Below, piece after piece: positions 42,895 to 50,000 of a DNA stretch of 50,000 nucleotides (positions within the stretch are counted from its first letter, which is position 1; each line of letters opens with the position of its first letter). The DNA is from Prorocentrum cordatum (lineage: Eukaryota; Sar; Dinophyceae; Prorocentrales; Prorocentraceae), in contig CAUYUJ010014336.1 in the NCBI GenBank assembly GCA_963575745.1, forward strand, positions 271,097 to 321,096. The letters are read 5' to 3'. The translations under genes and the position numbers were made by a program. Under the pieces are notes generated by a model that saw only the letters and a list, made by a program, of their open reading frames with translations, was not told where the DNA came from and did no database searches.

Positions 42895-43086
42895 ACCTGA
42901 GCACACCGCGGGAGGTGCAGGTCTCAGCATTGCCATCCAGGGCAGGCCCTGGGTGCTGGGGCCCAAGCTTGTTTGCTCTGCCCCCGTGCCTGCCTGGTCA
43001 GCCCCAGGCAGAGGCACAATCACGTCCCGCATCAGTGCTGCCATAGGGCCTCTCGTGTGCGTGCGCCAGCGTGCCGCCATCAGGAG

Positions 43087-44256
43087 ATGCCCGCCCAGCA
43101 GCAGAAGAAGTACCTGGTCTGCTCGAAGCGGGGCTGCAAAGGCTGGGCTTGGTGCTCGACGAATTCTCGTCATTGTATGCAGTGTGGCAGCCGTTTCAAG
43201 CAGGGCGGGGATCACGGTCCCCCAGCTCGACCCCAAGGTGGTGGAGGTGGCCCCCAGGATGTTCGGCCTGACGTCGAGGAGGAGCCCGCCAAGCCAGGAC
43301 GCTGGAGGAAAGGCTCCCGCGGTCCTGAGCGCCCACCAGGCTTGGGGCGCGGAGGCGGCCGAGCGGTCACCTTCGAGGATGCAGTTCTGGCAGTTCCCGC
43401 TGACGACCCAGTCGCCCTGGCTCAAGCTCAAGTCACCTTCTGGAAGAAGTGGAAGCCAGATGGAGAGGAGCACAAGTCGGCGTTGGGCAAGCTCAAGTTC
43501 GCCACGGCGCAGGCGTTGTCGGCCAAGAGCCTGGAGCAGCAAGCACTGTCCTTGTCAGATCAGCTCCAGGTGTTGCGCCAGAGGTTGCAGTCGCAGAAGC
43601 AGGAGGCCAGCGAGCTGGTTACCACAATTGTCGAGGCAAGTGAATATCACGGCAAGCTGGTCGAGGAGATCGAAGCTAATACAAAAGAAGTGCAGACGCT
43701 GGAGACGCAGCTCAATGCGGCCACCCAGGCGGCTGCGTATGAGGCATCCAAAGCTGAAGATTTGCTCACCACCATTCAGGGAGTTATATCCGCCAGAATG
43801 CCACAGGGAGGACTGGCCCCACCTGAACTTCGAGACAAAGTATCGGAGCTGGCCGCCACGTTCGACACCTTGCAGCAGCAACACGTCGCATCCCAGGCCT
43901 CGGGCGCGCCAGCAGGTGGCGGCCCGCCTGCGGCGGCGGCTCCGCGCGGGGTCATCATCGACGGTTTCCCTGCAGTTGGAGAGAGCCCTGGTGATGGCCA
44001 GGCAAGTCAGACGCCCGCGCCTATCCCAGGCCAGCTCGTCCCCACTCCTGCCGACGACAAGGAGCTGGAGACCATGGCAGAGGCGCAGGCCATGGACACG
44101 TCTGAAGGCCGCCGCCGTGCGGCTGCTGCGCTGTCCGACGTCGCCCAGGGCATGGCCAAGATCCAGAGTGAGTCAGGCCCCGAGACCAAGAGAGTCAAGG
44201 CGGCGGCCGAGGCTGCGGCGCTCGCGGCCGCCCAGGGCCAGAAGTCGCCAGGGTAA
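43087..44256 (+). CDS. LINE ORF1 protein: N-terminal Cys cluster and coiled coil
   Basis: 389 residues from MPAQQQKKYLVC, chosen as start because it directly precedes the first conserved-looking block; the frame is open further upstream (to 42973). Residues 12-33 hold a Cys cluster (C12, C17, C23, C30, C33: C-x4-C-x5-C-x6-C-x2-C) likely to bind zinc. Residues ~140-245 are a Gln/Glu-rich coiled coil (SLEQQALSLSDQLQVLRQRL ...), fitting trimer-type or nucleic-acid-chaperone ORF1 proteins. The C-terminal third is Ala/Pro/Gly-rich, low complexity. It probably packages the element RNA (inference). It stops exactly where the ORF2 endonuclease homology begins, in a frame one base away. Confidence 0.8.
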   Translation: MPAQQQKKYLVCSKRGCKGWAWCSTNSRHCMQCGSRFKQGGDHGPPARPQGGGGGPQDVRPDVEEEPAKPGRWRKGSRGPERPPGLGRGGGRAVTFEDAVLAVPADDPVALAQAQVTFWKKWKPDGEEHKSALGKLKFATAQALSAKSLEQQALSLSDQLQVLRQRLQSQKQEASELVTTIVEASEYHGKLVEEIEANTKEVQTLETQLNAATQAAAYEASKAEDLLTTIQGVISARMPQGGLAPPELRDKVSELAATFDTLQQQHVASQASGAPAGGGPPAAAAPRGVIIDGFPAVGESPGDGQASQTPAPIPGQLVPTPADDKELETMAEAQAMDTSEGRRRAAAALSDVAQGMAKIQSESGPETKRVKAAAEAAALAAAQGQKSPG

Positions 44257-47200
44257 CACTTATAAGATCGCTACCATCAATGGATCTTGCTGGCCTGCTG
44301 TTCGCAAGTTTGTTCTTTCGCCGCAGTCTAGTGCAGTCACGATCATCTGTGCTCAGGAGTGTAAGCTTGCCGACGGAGGTAGCATTGTGCGTCAGATACA
44401 ATGGTGCTCGGCCCAGGGGTGGCTGGCTTACATCACGCCTGCAGCCAAGAGTGAGAATAATGAGTTGGTTTCGGGAGTTGCGATTTTGATTCGGGATGGC
44501 TTGGACCTGGGGGTCCAGCCGATCACTTTTTCCGCCGCTTTCGACCCCGCTCGATTATCGGGGGTGCTGCTTGAACTTCCTGGGGTCCCGAAGTTCGCCA
44601 TATGTAGTACCTATTTTCAGGCTGCTGCTGGTCTCTCCGAGACCTATTTAAAACTTCTGGCCGCCATAGGCCAACTTCAGGATGATTTGGCCCATCCAGT
44701 TTTGGTTGCGGGGGATTTTAACCTGGCCCCCTCTCGGTTGGCCCAAGCTGAGTTTCTGTCCAGGTCCACGATGACCCTGCTTGTGCCGCCGACCGCCACC
44801 TACAGAAACAAGAAGACCAAATCCACTCTAGATTATTTCCTGTCTAGCCAAGGCCTCTCGCCGTGGCTCAGTAACCCCCGTACTCTTTCCTCGTATCCTC
44901 TCTCCCCTCACAGACCTGTGCTGCTAGATATTGTAGTTGAGAATAACTTTAATATCCCCACGCTGCATAGGCCCCAGAAGCTACCCACACGTATCCCTGT
45001 GGGCCCGCAATTGCCAGAAGTGAGTTGGCACCAGCCAGCTGCTGCATTGGAGTACGCTTCACTATTGATCGATGATGCTCGACGGCCGCTCAGCGATCAA
45101 CAGCAGTCGGTGCTCCTGGACCACGTGTATTTCAGCTTGGCCCAGGACTTGGAAGCTACAATCAGTAAGAAAACTAACACCCCCCTCAAGCCTAGCAAGT
45201 GCCCCAGGGCCCACCCCCCTCAGGTTCTTATGGTCCCCGCTGAGGCCAAGGCTGCTAGGAGTAGGGCTAAACGGGTGGCCTACACGGGCCCGTTGAGATG
45301 GCTCATCAATAGGATTCAAGATTTCCATAGATGTGTTCAGGACTGGAATCTCACTGAGTTTCAGGACGCTCTCGACAACTTAGAGGATTGCCCTGAGCTG
45401 TTCACCGCCGTCGCGTCCCTCAAGGAGGGGCTGCGCGAGATTAGAGTTGCTGCAGGTTTGGTGCACGTTGATTTCAGCGCTGGTGCCCTGAACCAGGCGC
45501 TGGCGATCCAGGTTCTGGACGAGTTGCTAGAGCACGTCACCAAGCTCCTGTATCAGGAGCAGGCGGCAGAGAACGCTGCAGACGGGAAGGCATGGAGGGA
45601 TTGGGTTCAGGACAACATGAAGGGAGGAATGGGATGGGCTCACAGATGGACCAAGCGTTTGGAGGCCTGGAGGCCCTCGTCAGTTCCATTTAAGTCGCAG
45701 TATTCTGGCAAGCCTCAGCATAGATTGCAGGCAGAAGCCGATCGTCTGGCAAAAATATGGCAGGTTTCCCCGGATACCCCACCACAGCTCGTTCCTGACA
45801 GAGATGATCGTATTGCCCTGGGCCCCATCAGCCCCAAGAGATTACGACAGGTTGCGAAAAGTTTACCCCATGCCACTGCCTCTACCTGGGACGGTTTCCA
45901 CCCTGGGCATTTCAGTATGTTGAATAATGAACAGGCAGAGATTGTCTGCGATTGTATTGGCCTGCTTGAAAAGATTGGACATATGCCAACCCAGCTCCAA
46001 GGTATCGTATCGACTCTGATGATGAAGTTGAAACAGCATGATGCCCCAGCCAGTCAGCCTTCTTTCAGGTCCATTGGCATGCTTCCAGCTTTGCACAGAG
46101 TCTGGGCTAGGCTCAGGAGGTCAGCGGCCAGAGAGTGGGGGGCACACCACCGCAGGCCGTACCTTGCTCATCAGGCTGGTCACTCCATAGTGGAATTAGT
46201 ATACAAACAATCCTTGGAATGCGAGTTCAACAGCTCTGACAAAGATCAACAATATAGTGCCCAAATTCTCTGCGATTTATCTAACTACTACGAACATGTT
46301 GATCGGCCATGTCTCGCTTACCGTGCTGTTGAATCAGGTTTTCCGTGTTGTTTATTGCGTATCATAATATCTCAATATGCCAGTGAACGCACTGTTGCAC
46401 TACAAGATTGCGCAGTCAGTGTAGGCAAGCCTTGAAGGGGCATTGCCGCAGGATGCAGTTGGGCCACCTATCTTGTGCAAATGTATGTGCTCGCCCCGCT
46501 CGACGTGTGGACGCAGGCGCATTGTCATATCAGGCTCGCGATGTTTATAGATGATCTGCTGCTCCAGTGCCACGGCCGCAGTTACAGCCTCATCACCCGC
46601 CAGCTCAATATTGCTGCCAGGTCCATGGCAGACTGCATCATCAATGAGTTTAAGTGCCAGATCGCCAGCAAGAAAAGTCAGGTCCTGGCGTCCCAACAAG
46701 CCCTTCAGAATCAACTCAGGACGGCTCTCGGGCCTCTGGCGGGCCCGAACGCGGACAGGTCTGGACCTAACCTGGGTTGTGAAACTGGGGCTGGACGGCC
46801 CCAACGCCGATGGAGAAAGCAGCGTAAGATTTCGGAGCGTCTTGATAAGATGCGTAAAAGACTTAACAGGGTTCGCATGCTCAAGAGAGCTGGGGGTAAC
46901 ACTCATAAGTTGTATAGGACTGGCCTCGAGGCGGCCACCACGTTCGGAGTCGAGGTGACTGGCGTCAATGGCACGCAGTTGGAATCTGCTAGGTCGCAGT
47001 TTTTGGCTGCTGCGGGACCCCGCTGCCCGACGCGCAGCCGCAGCCTGGCCCTGCTCATCCTCAAGGACCCCTTGTGGAAAGCTGCCCTGGGCACCGCCAT
47101 TACGTGGCACCGCCTTGCCTGGGACGCCGCCACCCGCCCCCACCTTGCCGTGACCAGTATCCAGCAGTTGCGTGTTTGGGCTGAGGCCATCCTCCCAAGA

Positions 47201-48976
47201 GTGGCAAAATCTTGGGACTCCTCCAGGGGCCCCCTCAGCGCCGCGGTGCTTTCGCTTAAAAGGATCGGTTGGAAATTCCAGGGGCCATTTACTTTTATGA
47301 CCTCCTCAGGCATTGAGTGCCCTCTCCCAGGACATTCCCCCGCCCCCCTCCAAAAGCTCATGGAGTTCGACTGGCACGGCCAGCTCGCTTCCAAGGCTGC
47401 CGAGAAGATCGGCCACCCGAACGCCCAGTTAGATGTGGTTGCTGCCCGTGATGCTCTGTCATCGCCAGACCTCCTTGGCCACCAGAAGGGAACCCTCCTC
47501 GCCTTCCTCACTCAGAGTATTTGGACTATGGACAGAGCCAAGGCCGCAGGATACGAAGTCGAGACTGGCTGCGAGTGCGGCCACCATTCGGACAACCTCG
47601 GCCACCGCATACTTTACTGCCCGAAGACAGAGAATCTCAGAGCCACTCATTTCTCGGCAGCGGAGCTTCAGAATTTAAGAGAGCCTCCTCCCCAGACCCT
47701 GCCCCAGTATCTCGGTTTCCAGCTGGTCCCCGAGTATCGTGGTGAGAACCCTCCTGATTCTGGCCTGGAGTTTGGGGAGTTTTGGTGTGCTCAGGAGGGG
47801 ATCACCCCTCAGGAGGCTTTCAGCGAAGGGGAAGTGTATATGGATGGTAGTTGCACTAACCACGGTCACTATGTTTTCAACGCCGCAGGTTTCGCGGTTG
47901 TCTGTATGCGTAACGGAGAAGCTTTTGCCCATTTCAGTGGCCGAAACGGCCAGATGTTTTTACAAACCTCGGGTGCCGCGGAGCATTTGGCCGCTGTTGC
48001 GGCCAGTATTCTGTCTAGGGATGTTGAAGTCATTTACTCTGATTATAAAGGAGTTCTGTCTCTGCACCAAGGGTCTGAGTACCCTCGGCACAACGTGTGG
48101 GCTGGGTGTAAGGTGTTGGCTGGCAGAGGCCAGTTCCCCCTCGGCCAGCGCCTGCGTAAGGTCAAGGCCCACCAAGATTTGCAGGCCCTCTCAGAAGGCA
48201 GTGAAGAGAGAAGGTTGGCCGAAGGTAATAGTGCTGCTGATCGGATTGCCAAGGCCGCCGCTCTTAAAGGAATGCAGCCCAGTGAAGCAGAGAAAAGCGA
48301 TTTCACTGACAGTCGGAAGTTTCTCGTGCGATATTTGAAGTATGTTGCTCAGGCTCTGGGAGAGTGGCCCGCGATCGCCCCTCACCGTAACAAAGCCTTG
48401 GCCGCCCCAGAGAAGAGTTTGTCTCCCCCCTCGGGTGCCGCCTCTGCCCTTTCGTCGTGGACGCCGCCGTCGTCGGTCGAGCCTCCCCCCCCTCCGCCTC
48501 CTCCTGTGCCCCACGAGGAGCCCAGAGAGCCCTTCAGGTACCACACGTGGGCTCTCATCCATCAGTACCACAGGTGCATCCTGTGTAGAGTGCAGACCAA
48601 GTCTTTCAAACAGCGGGGAGTCTTACAGGCCCAGCATTGCCCAGGCCACTGTAAGCAACTCTCCGATCTTGTGCATGATAATAAAGGCCATGATTTGTTT
48701 TACTACGAGCACCTTGATCACCCGACGAGTATATTGGTTTGCCATAAGTGTGGATCCTTCTCTGGGGGGTTGGGTCGAGGGCTCGCTAGTGCGTGCAGCA
48801 CTAGAGTGAGCCACCAAGGAGCGGCCACTCAGCTAGCCCGCGTCCAAGAGGGTCGAGATCCAAAGGGCACAAAGTCGTCCCCGATCGTTTTTAAGACCCC
48901 CGCTATTCCCCTGGCCCAGCTGGTGCGCGAGGAGCGTGCCAAGACCCAGGGAGAGGAGGCACCAAGCCCTCCATAG
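44252..48976 (+). pseudogene. LINE ORF2: endonuclease - reverse transcriptase - RNase H, one internal stop
   Basis: 1574 residues counted from the codon overlapping the ORF1 stop; no ATG lies near the domain start. APE-type endonuclease: N10, Q35-E36, GDFN at 154-157, LDY with D194, SPHRP with H220 (Asp of the usual SDH replaced by Pro). Reverse transcriptase: FRSIG near 605, DLSNYYEHVD with D675, GIAAGC, and FIDD at 765-768 in place of F/YADD. CCHC-like finger CECGHHSDNLGHRILYC (about 1107-1123). RNase H I with D1198, E1244, D1264, H1307 and D1330, a complete set. Pro-rich linker, then Cys/His pairs (CILC, HCPGHC, CHKC). TGA at 46433-46435, just before GIAAGC, breaks the frame in the RT palm; otherwise it is open throughout. 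Confidence 0.88.
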
Positions 48977-49025
48977 TCGGCCGCGCTTTCTCGCGGCGGA
49001 CATCGAACACCCCCCAAGCCATGTG

Positions 49026-49390
49026 CGTGTCCTCCTCCTCCTCCCCCTCCTCCTCCCCCTCCTCCTCCCTCCTCCTCCTCCTCTCCCCTCTCCTCCTCCT
49101 CCTCCTCACCCTCGTCGTCCTCCTTCCCTGCCCCCTCCTCCTCCTCCTCCTCCTCCTCTCCTCTCCTCCTCCTCCTCCTCCTCCTCCTCCTCCCCTCCCC
49201 CTCCTCCCCCCTCCCCTCCTCCTCCTCCTCCTCCTCCTCCTAGTCCTAGTCCTCCTCCTCCTCCTCCCTCCTCCCTCCTCCTCCTCCTCCTCCCTCCTCC
49301 TCCCCCTACTCCCCCTCCTCGCCCCCTCCTTCTTCTCCTTCTTCTCCTCCTCCTCCTCCTCCTCCTCCACCTCCTCCTTCTCCTTTGGCC
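49026..49390 (+). repeat. (CTC)n tail / 3' tract of LINE
   Basis: About 360 bp of CTCCTCCTCCTCCTCCTCC with CCCTCC and CTTCTC interruptions, starting 50 bp after the ORF2 stop. The poly-Pro, poly-Leu and poly-Glu frames here are artefacts. Confidence 0.95.
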
Positions 49391-49630
49391 AGGATTAGCA
49401 CCCGACTACTAATCACGCTGTTCTGCGGGTGTGGCTGGCATGGCCACTAAGCGTCGTGCGCGGAATGAGGTAATGAGGGCAAAAACCTGTAATAGCCTCG
49501 GACTCGGGCTGAGGAGGATACGATTCTATTCGAAATCATTCGGGGCCGATTGTCCCTGTCGTGAGTTTAGCACCGCTCGTCAGAGCGAAGCTTGAAATAT
49601 AGTGGTCGGGCGCTTCCCAACATATGGAGC
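49391..49630. other. Unique flank right of LINE, no gene
   Basis: No recognisable coding on either strand. Confidence 0.5.
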
Positions 49631-49680
49631 TGTGGAGGAGGAGGAGGAAGAGGAGGAGGAGGAGGAGGAGGAAAGGGGAG
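49631..49680. repeat. (GGA)n purine tract
   Basis: GGAGGAGGAGGAAGAGGAGG on the plus strand, the opposite strand orientation to the LINE's own tract. Confidence 0.93.
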
Positions 49681-49763
49681 GAGACACTAGAGCCACTCCT
49701 GGACCAAAGCCAATCCGAAACCAGAATCAACAGTTCAGCATCTTGGCTGTACATACACACATA

Positions 49764-49802
<39 letters not shown>
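49764..49802. repeat. (TA)n microsatellite
   Basis: ATATATATATATATATATAT, uninterrupted for over 30 bp. Confidence 0.95.
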
Positions 49803-50000
49803 GTATCTTCTTGGTTCCAGCGCTCCAGAGGGTGCGGGGACTGCCTCGCGTCCCGACTCGCGGGGCTCGCCTGGGGGCCTCTTGTAGCAAACGATCGGTC
49901 TCGCCTGCGGAGGAGCTGTTGGTACTGGCACGGGAACTTCTGCACCGTTCTGCCTGCCATCTGGGATGCGTTTGCGAAAGGCTCCGAGACTAACTGAGAA
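49803..50000. other. Window end, no gene recognised
   Basis: Mixed sequence; the missing N-terminal Hsp60 exons were not found here. Confidence 0.5.

Larger units (their letters stand above)
42885..49400 (+). mobile_element. Two-ORF non-LTR retrotransposon (LINE)
   Basis: Layout: 5' UTR of about 190 nt, ORF1 (zinc-binding and coiled coil), ORF2 (APE endonuclease, reverse transcriptase, CCHC, RNase H, C-terminal Cys/His region), then a long (CTC)n tail. No long terminal repeats. It copies itself by target-primed reverse transcription (family knowledge). Both ends are (CTC)n in the same orientation, so either it inserted into such a tract or carries one as its tail. Boundaries are approximate because of these tracts. 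It lies antisense, in what is probably an Hsp60 intron upstream of exon a. Only one inactivating change was seen, so insertion is recent. Confidence 0.9.

Noticed and set aside
43427-43435. TGGCTCAAG inside LINE ORF1 as a second spliced-leader footprint
   Set aside because: It is in the middle of a coding frame with no boundary; kept only as a warning of chance matches.
42063-50000. N-terminal Hsp60 exons
   Set aside because: No match to the LGPKGRNV or DGVTVAK blocks on the minus strand outside the LINE; assumed to lie right of the window.

Overview
The window looks like nuclear DNA of a dinoflagellate (family-level placement not possible from sequence alone). The reasons are a GC-rich, gene-poor sequence crowded with microsatellites and small foldback elements; a conserved gene cut into short exons whose introns mostly start with GC or GA rather than GT and end at AG|G; non-LTR retroelements; and a 10-base match to the 3' end of the dinoflagellate spliced leader just upstream of one of them.

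The backbone is one gene on the minus strand, a type I chaperonin of the mitochondrial Hsp60 kind. Eleven short exons were found by eye (42062 down to 7365). They join in frame to 362 codons with no gap or overlap against the chaperonin family. They run from just before the nucleotide-binding GDGTTT motif, through the whole apical domain, to the second equatorial segment ending at the conserved Asp near GroEL D398. The N-terminal ~90 and C-terminal ~115 residues were not found and probably lie beyond the right and left edges. Introns range from 172 nt to 12.7 kb. The 172-nt intron is itself a foldback transposon-like unit with ~45-bp terminal inverted repeats, i.e. an introner.

Nearly everything else lies in these introns or flanks. 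1-5.2 kb: two ~100-bp tandem arrays, each leading into CA-type microsatellite. 5.5-10.7 kb: two copies of a 1.2-1.3 kb minisatellite-bearing element, a 140-bp near-palindrome and a small TIR element. 10.9-19.8 kb: GGA tracts, foldback elements, G-rich DNA. 20-27.6 kb: a 90-bp tandem array and several dispersed repeat pairs. 29.3-37.5 kb: about 7 kb of CA/CACAGA and CG/CA repeat, much of it alternating purine-pyrimidine. 37.8-40.3 kb: a broken reverse-transcriptase relic between direct repeats.

At 42.9-49.4 kb, on the plus strand, is a nearly intact two-ORF non-LTR retrotransposon (zinc/coiled-coil ORF1; endonuclease-RT-RNase H ORF2). It has one in-frame stop in ORF2 and (CTC)n tracts at both ends. 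Very long His/Thr, Cys/Val, Pro/Arg and Glu/Gly open frames elsewhere are read-through of simple repeats and are not annotated as genes.
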